The notes beneath the pieces are model-generated. The model worked only from the letters and a program-made list of their open reading frames with translations. It made no database searches and had not been told where the DNA came from. DNA of 64,000 bases from an uncultured bacterium (GTDB lineage Bacteria; Actinomycetota; Coriobacteriia; Coriobacteriales; Eggerthellaceae): NCBI GenBank assembly GCA_937890835.1, contig CALADF010000036.1, forward strand, positions 25,762-89,761. Direction: 5' to 3'. Below are positions 1 through 8,653 of the stretch, in pieces; the first letter of the stretch is position 1, and each line of letters starts with the position of its first letter. The position numbers and the translations under genes were made by a program.

Positions 1-451
1 CCTGCGCTTTGCCCGCCTGCCCCATGCGAGCGCCCGGCGCATAGGGGGAAACGACCTTGTTGCGATAATGGAAGGGGTCTTTCATGCCGATGATGGGCTG
101 CAAAGCCTCGGCGGGCGCGAGCCCGGCGAACAGATCGGCGATGGATCGCTGCTTTGCGGCGAGCTGCTCGGCGTAGGGGACGTCGAGCAGGCTGCACGCT
201 CCACAACGGTCGAACACCGGGCACAGATCGCAGGTGCGCCGCATCGCATGCGCATGCGATGCGTTCGCCTTCGATCGGGTTGAAGAGCGCTCGGCGGAAG
301 CACGGCGGCGCGCATGCGACGCAGCGGCCTTCGGCGAGGCTTTGCGGGCGCGACCCGCCGTGGCGGCGGGGCCGCCCTGCCTGCGGGAGGCAGCTCCCTT
401 CGACGAGGAGTGCTTCTTGACGCCTGTGTTTTTTCTCTTGTCGTTTTTCAT
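1..451 (-). CDS. RlmD/TrmA-family RNA uracil-5-methyltransferase, N-terminal part (cut by window edge)
   Basis: Reading leftwards from the ATG at 451 gives about 150 open codons running off the window, so the C-terminal catalytic part is not visible. The first ~70 residues are a basic, low-complexity tail rich in Lys, Arg, Ala and Ser. It is followed by a cysteine cluster (C-x2-C-x5-C-x2-C, within TCDLCPVFDRCGACSL) and then a stretch containing PYAEQLAAKQ and MKDPFHYRNKV. That cluster and the FHYRNK motif are typical of the [4Fe-4S]-containing 23S rRNA m5U methyltransferases of the RlmD/TrmA family, which use S-adenosylmethionine. The extended basic tail is longer than in most family members and may help bind RNA (inference). 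Which uracil is modified cannot be told from the fragment. Confidence 0.8.
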   Translation of the reverse strand, partial: MKNDKRKNTGVKKHSSSKGAASRRQGGPAATAGRARKASPKAAASHARRRASAERSSTRSKANASHAHAMRRTCDLCPVFDRCGACSLLDVPYAEQLAAKQRSIADLFAGLAPAEALQPIIGMKDPFHYRNKVVSPYAPGARMGQAGKAQ

Positions 452-633
452 GGGGAATATTGTGTCACATCGAAGCGCGACGGCAACGGCGCGTTTCGCC
501 CCGTTCACGCTAACAGCACGGCACGGTGGCGCAGACGATGCGCTGCAAAGAGTTTCCACGCGTGTTTGATATGGTGGTGGCGAACATGCTGCAAGCGCCG
601 CCTTAAGGCAGCGCGGACCGCGAAAGGACCGTC

Positions 634-999
634 ATGGGATTCGTCATACGCTGGATCGTAACCGCCATCGCCGTCGCCGCCGCCGTGTGGTTGGTGCCGG
701 GAATAGAAGTGCTCGGAGGCGAGGCGTGGGTAGGCATCGCGCTGCTCGCGCTCGTGCTCTCGCTCGTCAACATCGCCGTCAAGCCCATCTTGCAGGTGCT
801 TTCGTTGCCCGTGACGGTGCTGACGCTCGGGTTGTTCTACCTGGTGGTGAACACCGCCGTGCTCTACCTTGCCGCATGGCTTGCCAACGGGCTGTTCGGC
901 ATTGGGTTCGAGATAGCCACCTTCGGAAGCGGGTTCGTCGCCGCCATCGTCATCTCCATCGTGTCGTGGATCGTCAACGGCATCGTCGGCAACGATTAA
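634..999 (+). CDS. YvlD / phage-holin-4 family small membrane protein
   Basis: A 121-residue protein with four hydrophobic segments (roughly residues 4-22, 33-52, 57-84 and 96-118). The order, the VKPILQVLSLPVTVLTLGL stretch in the second and third segments and the length match the PF04020 family (YvlD-like, named for a resemblance to phage holins). Members are found in many bacteria as ordinary chromosomal membrane proteins, sometimes linked to envelope stress; no phage genes are nearby, so a lysis role is unlikely. The ATG is preceded by GAAAGGA at suitable spacing. It stands alone, with the methyltransferase divergent on the left and the alcohol dehydrogenase convergent on the right. Confidence 0.75.
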   Translation: MGFVIRWIVTAIAVAAAVWLVPGIEVLGGEAWVGIALLALVLSLVNIAVKPILQVLSLPVTVLTLGLFYLVVNTAVLYLAAWLANGLFGIGFEIATFGSGFVAAIVISIVSWIVNGIVGND

Positions 1000-1087
1000 A
1001 CGGCCGAGAGGCCGCGGTCTCGCAGCGTGCGCCTGGCCCCGGGAGCATCCGCCCGGCGACGCGCACGCACCGCCGGGCGAACACCGC

Positions 1088-2281
1088 CTATTCCTCTTCG
1101 GCGCACCCCGCGAGCGCCAAACGGTAGATGGCGCGGGCGTCATCCATGTCGAGCTTCTTCATGCTACCGAACACCTCGCCTTTGTTCGCCCGCAACGTGG
1201 GAATCATGCGCTCGATGTCCTCCTCACCGACACCGAGCTCCTCGAGCGTCGTGGGCATGCCCAGAGAGGCGAAAAACATCCGCGTCTCGTCGACGGCCGA
1301 AAGCGCGTCGGCCTCAAGGTCGCCGGTCGGCGCCAGGCCGAACACCTCGCGTCCGTAATACGCGAAGCGCGCGTAGTTCGCATCGCACACGTACTCCATC
1401 CACGCCGGGAACATGACCGCTAGCCCCGCTCCGTGGGTGATGGAAGGATCGAGCGCCGACAGTTCGTGCTCGAGGCCGTGGGTGGCCCAGTCCTCGTGCC
1501 TGCCCACGCCCGCCAAGCCCTGATGGCACAGCATGCCCGCCCACATGATGTTCGCACGCGCGTCGTAGTTCTCGGGATCGACCAAAACGCGCGGCGCCTC
1601 GGCGCGCACGGTCTTCATGAGCGACAGGTTGAGGTTGTCGGTCACGGGCACCGCGCCCACATCGTCGAAGAAGCGCTCGAGCAGATGGCAGAACATGTCG
1701 GTGATGCCCGCAGCGGTCTGAAACGGCGGCAGCGTGAACGTGAGCTCGGGGTTCATGAACGCGTAGCGCGGGCGGTGGTTGTCGTTGGCGTATCCGGTCT
1801 TGCGGCCCAGCTCGTCGTTGGAGACGACGGTGTTCTTCGACGCCTCGCTGCCGGCCGCCGGAATGGTCAAGACCACGGCGATGGGAAGCGTTACGGGGTT
1901 GGGCCGCTTCGTCTCGAACAGCTCCCACACGTCCTCCTCGATGCATGCGCCGTTGGAGATGGCCTTCGCGGAGTCGATGACGCTGCCGCCTCCGACGGCG
2001 ACGATCCAGTCGATCTCCTCGCGCTTGCAGAGGGCCACGCCCTCGCGTACCAGCGCGATCTCGGGGTTGGGGCGCACGCCGCCGAGCTCGAACACGGTCA
2101 CGCCCGCCTGCTCGAGCGACGCCCGCACGCGCGCGACAAGACCGCTCGCAACCGCGGATCCGCCGCCGTAGTGGATGAGCGCGCGACGAGCGCCATCCGA
2201 CGCGAGCCTCTCGCCCACCTGCGTCTCAACGCCGTGACCGAACACGAACCTGGTCGGCGACACGAATTCGAAGTTCTCCAT
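1088..2281 (-). CDS. Iron-containing alcohol dehydrogenase (YqhD/BdhA-like)
   Basis: A 397-residue NAD(P)H-dependent group III alcohol dehydrogenase, predicted to interconvert aldehydes or ketones and alcohols in the cytoplasm. The N-terminal Rossmann half has GGGS at residues 39-42 and VAVGGGSVID near 95-103, the nucleotide-binding loops of this family. The metal ligands are visible as D195 and H199 (TDMFCH), H268 (ATHGLEH) and H283 (ITHGAGL), with the spacing seen in YqhD. Length is normal for the butanol dehydrogenase/YqhD branch, which generally prefers NADPH. It is a single gene, convergent to the small membrane protein on its left. A role in disposing of fermentation reductant or detoxifying aldehydes is inference; the substrate cannot be read from the sequence. 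Confidence 0.88.
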   Translation of the reverse strand: MENFEFVSPTRFVFGHGVETQVGERLASDGARRALIHYGGGSAVASGLVARVRASLEQAGVTVFELGGVRPNPEIALVREGVALCKREEIDWIVAVGGGSVIDSAKAISNGACIEEDVWELFETKRPNPVTLPIAVVLTIPAAGSEASKNTVVSNDELGRKTGYANDNHRPRYAFMNPELTFTLPPFQTAAGITDMFCHLLERFFDDVGAVPVTDNLNLSLMKTVRAEAPRVLVDPENYDARANIMWAGMLCHQGLAGVGRHEDWATHGLEHELSALDPSITHGAGLAVMFPAWMEYVCDANYARFAYYGREVFGLAPTGDLEADALSAVDETRMFFASLGMPTTLEELGVGEEDIERMIPTLRANKGEVFGSMKKLDMDDARAIYRLALAGCAEEE

Positions 2282-2468
2282 GCTTTCCGCCTTTCCGCGC
2301 AGAATGCGCCCTCTTGCCGTTGCGCAGGCAGCCCACCGCCTCCTCGGCGCTCAACCATGATCCCATAAGATTATGGAGAAAAACCGACACGTTGCCAAAC
2401 GCCGACGATACGCCCGCAAGCGTCGCGTCACACGCTAAACTATGCCGAATAGGGGATAGGAGTTAACC

Positions 2469-3134
2469 ATGCAGAACAATCACGCATCGGCGATCAAAGG
2501 CGTCAACATCGCCGCCATCGTCTTCGCCGTCATCGCGATCCTCGCGTGCTTCGTCGGATTCGCCCTCGCCGGCATCGGCGGAAGCGCCATCAACCAGTAC
2601 GGGCACCATCTGTTCGACGAGGCGCTGACGTCTCACCACGAGCTCGAGCGCGAGCTTGCCGCGAGCGGCATCACCGTCACGGGCGACATCACGGGCACAG
2701 ACGTCGTCAATTCGCTGAACTTCGCCTTGGCCCTCGGCATGTTCGGCATCGGTTGGGAGCTCATCAGCGCCGTCGTCACCCTGGTGGCGGGCATCATGGG
2801 CGTCAGGGGCGCGAGCAGACGCGAAAAGCTCGGCGGCGTGCTCGTCTGGAGCATCGTCGGCGCCGTGGTCGCGTTGCTCGGCGGGCGCATCATCACCTGC
2901 ATCCTGCTCATCATCTCCGCCGTGCTCGCCGGCATGGACAAACGCGCTTACGCCATCCCCTACGGGCAACCCGCGGCGCAGCCTTACGGGCAACCGACGA
3001 CGCAGCCCTTCCCGCAAACACCGCAGGCATCCCCCTACGTCAGCACCTACGGCGCCGCGGGGCAGTCGCCGGCGCAGGCGGGCCCCGCCGCTGCGGACGA
3101 GGATCCCGCGAACGCGAACCGCCCGAACGCCTAG
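2469..3134 (+). CDS. Membrane protein with Pro/Gln/Tyr-rich C-terminal tail, unknown function
   Basis: A 221-residue protein not recognised as a named family. An N-terminal hydrophobic segment (about residues 10-42) is followed by a ~40-residue probably extracytoplasmic loop. Two or three more hydrophobic segments (about 83-108 and 120-155) come next, then a hydrophilic tail from about residue 160 with repeated YGQPAAQP / YGQPTTQP-type units. Such proline- and glutamine-rich tails on small four-helix membrane proteins are common in Actinobacteria and are probably disordered. The ATG has an AGGAG Shine-Dalgarno at good distance. Its TAG stop at 3132-3134 directly abuts the stop codon of the convergent ZIP transporter, so there is no room for a separate terminator. 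Confidence 0.7.
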   Translation: MQNNHASAIKGVNIAAIVFAVIAILACFVGFALAGIGGSAINQYGHHLFDEALTSHHELERELAASGITVTGDITGTDVVNSLNFALALGMFGIGWELISAVVTLVAGIMGVRGASRREKLGGVLVWSIVGAVVALLGGRIITCILLIISAVLAGMDKRAYAIPYGQPAAQPYGQPTTQPFPQTPQASPYVSTYGAAGQSPAQAGPAAADEDPANANRPNA

Positions 3135-3944
3135 CTAGCCGAGCGCCACGTCGAGGATCATCATCACCAGAAAGCCGCCCATCACCGCGAGGGTGCCGGC
3201 GCTCGCCGCAACGCCCGAACCCTCGCGATCGCCCAGATGAGCCTCCGGGATGAGCTCCTCGACCACCACGTACATCATGGCGCCTGCAGAAAACGCCAGA
3301 AGCCAGGGCATGAAGGGCACGATAGCCGAGGCGAACAGCACCACCAGCACGCCGAACACCGGCTCGGCGAGACCCGACAACGCCCCCATGGCGAACGCGC
3401 GCGGCGCGCTCATGCCCTCTTGCATGAGCGGAAGCGCCACCGCCGCGCCCTCGGGCACGTTCTGAATGCCGATGCCGATCGCAAGCGCGACCGCCATGCC
3501 GAACGTCGCCGCATCCCCGGTAAGCCCCGCCATCGCGAACAGCAAGCCGACGCTCATGCCCTCGGGGATGTTATGAAGCGTCACGGCAGAGAACAAAAGC
3601 GCGGGGCGGCCCCACTTCGAAGGCAGGCCCTCGGCATCGCGCGCGCCGGGATGCATGTGCGGCAAAATCGCGTGAAGCACCATGAGGAAGACGACGCCGA
3701 GAACGAACCCGCCCGCAGCGGGAACCCATCCCACCTGCCCGGACTCCTCCGCCTTCTCGATGACGGGGATGAGCAGCGACCACACCGAGGCCGCTATCAT
3801 CACGCCCGCGGCGAACCCGAGAAACACCCGCTGGGCCATCGCGCTTCTCCGCTTGCGGAACAAAAACACCGCCGACGCGCCGAGCGTGGTCATGAGGAAC
3901 GTGAACAGCGTGCCGCACGCCGCCCACAGCAAAGCCTGCTGCAC
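3135..3944 (-). CDS. ZIP-family metal transporter (ZupT/GufA-like)
   Basis: A 269-residue integral membrane protein with about eight hydrophobic segments. The two ZIP signature helices are visible as HNIPEGMSVG and QNVPEGAAVALP, whose His/Asn/Glu residues form the binuclear metal site in the family. These carriers import divalent cations such as zinc, iron or manganese. The start is a GTG at 3944 with AAGGAGG five bases upstream; no ATG nearby has a comparable ribosome site. The gene lies just downstream of ferritin on the same strand, separated by a strong hairpin, so the two are probably separate transcription units although both concern metal supply. Substrate preference is not determinable here. 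Confidence 0.85.
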   Translation of the reverse strand: MQQALLWAACGTLFTFLMTTLGASAVFLFRKRRSAMAQRVFLGFAAGVMIAASVWSLLIPVIEKAEESGQVGWVPAAGGFVLGVVFLMVLHAILPHMHPGARDAEGLPSKWGRPALLFSAVTLHNIPEGMSVGLLFAMAGLTGDAATFGMAVALAIGIGIQNVPEGAAVALPLMQEGMSAPRAFAMGALSGLAEPVFGVLVVLFASAIVPFMPWLLAFSAGAMMYVVVEELIPEAHLGDREGSGVAASAGTLAVMGGFLVMMILDVALG

Positions 3945-4032
3945 GCGAGCCTCCTTCGATAAGCCGTTTCAACATCGCGAGAAGATACGCGACCGGACGC
4001 GTGCGGTCAACAGATCCGCTCGCATGCATGAG

Positions 4033-4058
4033 AAGAGGCCGGGCGAACCCGGCCTCTT
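4033..4058 (-). terminator. Hairpin downstream of the ferritin gene
   Basis: Perfect 11-bp inverted repeat (AAGAGGCCGGG, loop CGAA, CCCGGCCTCTT) 32 bases after the ferritin stop codon. There is no T-run after it, so it is an imperfect intrinsic terminator or an RNA 3'-end stabiliser. Confidence 0.6.
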
Positions 4059-4089
4059 GAAGCGCGATGATGTTGCCTGACGAGAGCGC

Positions 4090-4605
4090 CTAGTTGCCGG
4101 CGAGCGGAGCCGGGGTGCTGTACACGCGACCCGCGTACTCCTGGTTGAGCTCGTAAAGCGAGCGGGCGTCGCTGCCGAACAGCTTCATCTTCGTGATCAT
4201 GTCGTCGGCGTTGCTCTCCTCCTCGAGCTGCTCGTCGATGAACCAATCGAGGAACTTCATCGCGCGGTAGTCCTTCGCCTCCATAGCAGCGGCGTAGATG
4301 TCGTTGATGAGCGACGTGACGTACTTCTCGTGCTCAAGCGCCGCCTCGAGGGGCTCGAGGTGGGAGGTGAACGTCTTGTCGGGCCGGTCGATCGCGAGCA
4401 GCTTGACCCTCTCGCCGTTATCGTGCAGGTAGTTGCGGAAGATCATCGCATGATCGCGCTCTTCCCGAGCCTGGATCTCGTACCAGTTGGCGTAGCCGTC
4501 AAGACCTTCCTCCTCGTAGTAATCCGCGAAGGAGAGGTACAGGTAAGCCGAGTAAAGCTCCTTGTTGATCTGGTTGTTGATGAGTTCGTACACGCGTTGA
4601 TCCAT
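4090..4605 (-). CDS. ftnA: Ferritin (FtnA-type, non-haem)
   Basis: A 171-residue cytoplasmic iron-storage subunit expected to assemble into a 24-mer shell, oxidising Fe2+ and storing it as mineral. Ferroxidase ligands sit where expected for bacterial FtnA: E16, E49, H52, E93, with Q126 and E129 in the fourth helix (DEQLEEE). No methionine haem ligand pattern of bacterioferritin is evident, and the length agrees with FtnA. The ATG has AGAGGAG upstream. A hairpin follows the gene and the ZIP metal transporter lies next on the same strand. In an anaerobe this protein typically protects against iron-driven oxidative damage during oxygen exposure. Confidence 0.92.
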   Translation of the reverse strand: MDQRVYELINNQINKELYSAYLYLSFADYYEEEGLDGYANWYEIQAREERDHAMIFRNYLHDNGERVKLLAIDRPDKTFTSHLEPLEAALEHEKYVTSLINDIYAAAMEAKDYRAMKFLDWFIDEQLEEESNADDMITKMKLFGSDARSLYELNQEYAGRVYSTPAPLAGN

Positions 4606-4739
4606 GAGACTCCTCTTTTCAGCGATGACTCCTGCAAAAGCGGCTTCATTTTAGCCCCGCCCGCCGGGTGCTCGAACCAAAGCTGAGCCGGGCTACGCAA
4701 AACCACCACGCGAAGGATGTCGGGCGCCTACTGCGCAAG

Positions 4740-4849
4740 GTCGGCAGTCGGGCGCGTGAAGCAGGAGCCGGTCGCAGGATGCACGCCGCGCCATGTCGGC
4801 AGCCAGGCGCGTGAGGCACGACTGGCCGCCGGACGCGCGCCGCACGAAA
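4740..4849. repeat. Imperfect 55-bp tandem repeat, two units
   Basis: Units 4740-4794 and 4795-4849 both begin GTCGGCAG, share GGCGCGTGA(A/G)GCA shortly after, and end in a (C/G)CGCCGC-like stretch. Identity is clear in the first 24 bases and patchy later, which suggests an old duplication. Confidence 0.5.
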
Positions 4850-4928
4850 CGGGGGGCACCGGCCGCAGGGCTCATACCGTGCCTGAAGATCCAATCGCCA
4901 AGCATAGACCATGTGTATTGTTTACAGA

Positions 4929-4978
4929 TAGTTAGTCATCGCAAGTAGTTAAGAACTAAAATAAAAGAAAACTAACTA
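4929..4978. promoter_or_regulatory. AT-rich block with nested inverted repeats upstream of the ABC transporter
   Basis: TAGTTAGT (4929-4936) pairs with ACTAACTA (4971-4978), and inside it TAGTT (4946-4950) pairs with AACTA (4954-4958). The motif TTAGT/ACTAA recurs in both orientations in an otherwise GC-rich genome, as expected for a repressor operator over the promoter. No regulator gene is adjacent. Confidence 0.4.
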
Positions 4979-5056
4979 ATTTCGCACAGCTAACGGCGAG
5001 TCGACGGTGGGCGCACCTACCATCGCGCGACCGCCGACGACCATCGAGGACCGCTC

Positions 5057-8000
5057 ATGCTTCAGCTCCAGCACATCCGCAAGGCCTACACCACCGGCGA
5101 CTTCACGCAAACCGCGCTCGACGATGTGTCGGTGTCGTTCCGCGACAACGAGTTCGTCGCCATCCTCGGGCCTTCGGGCTCGGGCAAGACCACCTTGCTC
5201 AACATCATCGGCGGACTTGACCATTACGACTCGGGTAACCTCATCGTCGACGGCATCTCCACGGAAAGCTACAAGGACCGCGACTGGGACGCCTACCGCA
5301 ACAACCGCATCGGCTTCGTCTTCCAAAGCTACAACCTCATCCCGCACCAGACGGTGCTCGCCAACGTCGAGCTCGCACTCACGCTTTCGGGCGTCTCGCG
5401 CGACGAGCGCCGCCGCCGCGCGGAAGAGGCCCTCGCCGCCGTCGGACTGGCCGACCACGTCAACAAAAAGCCCAGCCAGCTCTCGGGCGGTCAGATGCAG
5501 CGCGTCGCCATCGCCCGTGCCCTCATCAACGACCCGGAAATCTTGCTCGCCGACGAGCCCACCGGCGCCCTCGACTCCAAGACCAGCGTGCAGATCATGG
5601 ACCTTCTCACCGAGATCGCACGCGACCGTCTCGTCATCATGGTCACGCACAACCCCGAGCTCGCCGAGCAGTACGCCACGCGCATCGTGAACCTCGCCGA
5701 CGGCGTTATCAGAAGCGACACCGACCCCTACGAACCCACCCCCGACGAGATGAAGCTCTCGGAAAAGCCCGTGCGCCGCACCTCGATGGGATTCCTCACC
5801 GCGCTGTCTCTATCCTTCAACAACCTCATGACGAAGAAGGGCCGCACCATCATGACGGCCTTCGCCGGCTCCATCGGCATCATCGGCATCGCCGCCATCC
5901 TCGCGCTTGCCAACGGCGTGAACGCCTACATTAAATCGGTCGAGGAGGACACGCTTTCGGTGTACCCTCTGCAGATCATGAGCACGGGCTTCGACATGAC
6001 CTCCATGATGGTCGGCAGCGTCGCGGGCGCCGACGACGGCTCGGGATCATCGTCCGATGACGGCGCGAGCGGCGAAGAGGGAACGGACGCGGAGGCCCGC
6101 ATCGGCGAGAACCAGATGATCACGCGCATGCTCTCGAGCATCGCCAGCAACGACCTCGCCTCCCTGAAGTCTTACTTCGACAGCGGCGAGAGCGGCATCG
6201 AGAACTACGCGAACTCCATCGATTACACCTACAACGTCACACCGCAGATCTTCGACGCGAACACCGAGAACGGCGTACGTCAGATCAACCCCGACACCAC
6301 GTTCTCCGCGCTCGGCATGGGCTCTTCGGCCTACACCAACTCCCTCATGTCCATGTCGGCTTCGACCGACGTTTTCGCCGAAATGATGGGCAATTCGAGT
6401 ATCGTCGAAGAGCAATACGACGTCGTTGCAGGTCATTGGCCTGAAAACTACAACGAGTGCGTGCTGGTGCTCACGGCGGGCGGCAACATCAGCGACTTCA
6501 TGTCCTACGTGCTCGGCCTCCGCGACTCCTCCGAGCTGAAGACCATGGTGAACCAGTTCATGGCCGAAGAGCAGATCGATGTCGAGCTCGACGACATCGA
6601 CATCACCTACGACGACATCCTGAGCAAGCGCTTCAAGCTGGTGAACGCGGCCGACTTCTACCAGCACGACGCCGAGCACGGCGTGTGGGTGGACAAGTCC
6701 GACGACAAGGCGTACATGACCGACTTGGTGAACGCCGGCGAGGACATCGTCATCTCGGGCATCGTCCAAGCCAAGCCCGAAGCCAAGGCGACGGCGCTTT
6801 CCATGGGCGTGTACTACACCCCCGCGCTGACCCGACACCTCATCGAGGAAGCCGCCGCGTCGCAGATCGTCCAAGATCAGCTCGCGAGCCCCGACGTCGA
6901 CGTCATCAGCGGCAAAACCTTCGCCGAGCTCGAGGAGGGAACGAGCGAGGACTCATCGCTTGACATGAACTCGATGTTCACCGTCGACGAGGGCGCGATA
7001 AGCTCCGCTTTCAGCATCGATGCGAGCAAGCTCACCATCGACATGACGGCGCTGCAGAACAGCATGACGGCGCCGAGCATGCCCTCGTCGCCCTCCCCCG
7101 ACCCCGACGCCTTCGCCATCGACGGAACGCCCCAGGTGAACAACGATGCCCTCGCGGCGGCGACGGCGAAGCTCACCGCCGACTACACCGAGAAGCTTCC
7201 CCTGATCATCGCCGATCTGAGCGCGAAGGATCCCTCGTTCGACATCACCACCGAGGCGGGACAGCAGGCTGCGATGGCGGCGTATCTGGCCATGCCCGAA
7301 ACCCAAGAGCTCATGAACAGCCTCATACCCGAGGTCGTCGACACCACGGGGATGCAGGCCGAGCTTGCCGCGAAGGTGCAGGCGTACATGACGCAGACCA
7401 TGACCGTCTACATCTCCCAGGTCGTGCAGGCGATGCAAACCCAGATGTCAAACGCCCTCACGCAGGCCATGACCCAGCTCTCGGCGAACATGGCATCCGC
7501 CATGAACATCGACACGGCCGCCTTCGCCAACGCGTTCAAATTCAACCTCGACGAGCAGCAGCTCACCGAGTTGATCATGTCGATGATGAGCTCGGAGGAG
7601 GCCACCTACGACGGCAACCTGTCCAAGCTCGGATACGCTGACTTGAGCAAACCTGCGGGCATCGACATCTACCCGATCGATTTCGACGGCAAACAGGAGA
7701 TCATCGACATTCTCGACGGCTACAACCAGCGCATGATCGACGAGGGCAACGATGACCGCGCCATCACCTACACCGACATCGTCGGCACGCTCATGAGCTC
7801 GGTGACCACCATCATCGACATGATCAGTTACGTGCTCATCGCGTTCGTCGCCATTTCGCTGGTGGTCAGCTCCATCATGATCGGCGTCATCACCTACATC
7901 TCGGTGCTCGAGCGCAAGAAGGAGATCGGCATCCTGCGCGCCATCGGCGCGAGCAAGGGCGATGTCTCGCGCGTGTTCAACGCCGAGACCGTCATCGAAG

Positions 8001-8224
8001 GCCTCGTCGCAGGCATCCTCGGCGTCGGCGTGACGGCGCTGGTCTGCGTGCCCATATCGGCCATCGTCTACGCCCTGTTCGACGTGCCCAACGTCGCGCA
8101 GCTGCCCCCCGTCGCCGCAGGCGTGCTCGTGGCGATCAGCGTGCTCCTCACGTTCGTCGCCGGCCTCATGCCCGCGTCCTCGGCAAGCCGCAAGGACCCG
8201 GTCGAGGCTCTGCGCAGCGAGTAA
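5057..8224 (+). CDS. Fused ABC transporter: MacB-like ATPase plus FtsX-type permease
   Basis: A 1055-residue protein. Residues 1-225 are an ATPase: Walker A GPSGSGKT (38-45), signature LSGGQ (142-146), Walker B ILLADEP (162-168) and switch His198. A first membrane helix lies at about 262-290. A very large extracytoplasmic region of ~620 residues follows, with methionine-rich helical stretches such as AMTQLSANMASAMN. Three C-terminal helices have the FtsX signatures ERKKEIGILRAIGAS and a final SRKDPVEALR. The architecture resembles MacB and Gram-positive bacteriocin or peptide-export systems, which extrude peptides or lipoproteins or act as mechanotransmitters. MacB itself has a much shorter extracellular domain. 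The ATG at 5057 has GAGGA upstream. No accessory gene is linked, so the substrate is unknown. Confidence 0.88.
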   Translation: MLQLQHIRKAYTTGDFTQTALDDVSVSFRDNEFVAILGPSGSGKTTLLNIIGGLDHYDSGNLIVDGISTESYKDRDWDAYRNNRIGFVFQSYNLIPHQTVLANVELALTLSGVSRDERRRRAEEALAAVGLADHVNKKPSQLSGGQMQRVAIARALINDPEILLADEPTGALDSKTSVQIMDLLTEIARDRLVIMVTHNPELAEQYATRIVNLADGVIRSDTDPYEPTPDEMKLSEKPVRRTSMGFLTALSLSFNNLMTKKGRTIMTAFAGSIGIIGIAAILALANGVNAYIKSVEEDTLSVYPLQIMSTGFDMTSMMVGSVAGADDGSGSSSDDGASGEEGTDAEARIGENQMITRMLSSIASNDLASLKSYFDSGESGIENYANSIDYTYNVTPQIFDANTENGVRQINPDTTFSALGMGSSAYTNSLMSMSASTDVFAEMMGNSSIVEEQYDVVAGHWPENYNECVLVLTAGGNISDFMSYVLGLRDSSELKTMVNQFMAEEQIDVELDDIDITYDDILSKRFKLVNAADFYQHDAEHGVWVDKSDDKAYMTDLVNAGEDIVISGIVQAKPEAKATALSMGVYYTPALTRHLIEEAAASQIVQDQLASPDVDVISGKTFAELEEGTSEDSSLDMNSMFTVDEGAISSAFSIDASKLTIDMTALQNSMTAPSMPSSPSPDPDAFAIDGTPQVNNDALAAATAKLTADYTEKLPLIIADLSAKDPSFDITTEAGQQAAMAAYLAMPETQELMNSLIPEVVDTTGMQAELAAKVQAYMTQTMTVYISQVVQAMQTQMSNALTQAMTQLSANMASAMNIDTAAFANAFKFNLDEQQLTELIMSMMSSEEATYDGNLSKLGYADLSKPAGIDIYPIDFDGKQEIIDILDGYNQRMIDEGNDDRAITYTDIVGTLMSSVTTIIDMISYVLIAFVAISLVVSSIMIGVITYISVLERKKEIGILRAIGASKGDVSRVFNAETVIEGLVAGILGVGVTALVCVPISAIVYALFDVPNVAQLPPVAAGVLVAISVLLTFVAGLMPASSASRKDPVEALRSE

Positions 8225-8232
8225 TGGCTTAT

Positions 8233-8268
8233 CGGGCGGCATCCTCCTTTCGCAGCGGATGTCGCCCG
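8233..8268 (+). terminator. Hairpin after the ABC transporter
   Basis: CGGGCGGCATCC (8233-8244) pairs with GGATGTCGCCCG (8257-8268), twelve positions with one G-U pair, just after the stop codon. No T-run follows. Confidence 0.45.
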
Positions 8269-8303
8269 CGGCGAAGGGCTGCGGTGCGCGAACCCGGCCG
8301 ATC

Positions 8304-8344
8304 AGCGCTGACGAAGCTCATCGACGAGCGGCTTCGTCAGCGCT
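8304..8344 (+). terminator. Second hairpin after the ABC transporter
   Basis: Perfect 14-bp stem, AGCGCTGACGAAGC (8304-8317) with GCTTCGTCAGCGCT (8331-8344) and a 13-nt loop. It is strong and isolated, but lacks a T-run. Confidence 0.5.
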
Positions 8345-8653
8345 CGCCCTGAATGGGGTCTACGCAGAAGCGCTTACGCCAGCGAAATGAAGCGAAGCGA
8401 AGTTGACGGGCGTGCGGGCCCCCGGCGCAGGATCTTCCTAGCTTTACGCCGCCAACCCCGCTCTCCCCCGTTGCGGCAAGCACGCGAACCGCTAGAATGA
8501 AGCTCGTGCTCTCAAGAGCCCGCACGCAGCGCTCCGCACTCGTCCGCTTCATGCCGCAAGCACCGCGACGACGGAAGCGAACCGCTCCGTGCGCCGTCAG
8601 TCGGCGCCGTGCAACACCGCGCCTCGGAACGTGAACCCCATCGGAGGCGCCCT

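Larger units (their letters stand above)
4606..5056. other. 451-bp intergenic region: promoter zone of the ABC transporter and ferritin, no gene seen
   Basis: No credible coding sequence. It contains an imperfect 55-bp tandem duplication (4740-4849) and an unusually AT-rich block at about 4905-4982, directly before the ABC transporter, with nested inverted repeats listed separately. Divergent promoters for the ferritin gene and the ABC transporter must lie here. Confidence 0.6.
8225..8653. other. 429-bp intergenic region with two hairpins and a possible promoter, no gene seen
   Basis: Two hairpins end the ABC transporter unit (listed separately). Further right is a possible promoter for the acyltransferase: TTGCGG (8471-8476), 16-bp spacer, TAGAAT (8493-8498). 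I see no gene or RNA in the rest. Confidence 0.5.

Noticed and set aside
634..999. Phage holin and therefore a prophage
   Set aside because: The family name is historical; no other phage gene, integrase or attachment site is visible.
4740..4849. CRISPR or minisatellite
   Set aside because: Two imperfect 55-bp units only; simple old duplication.
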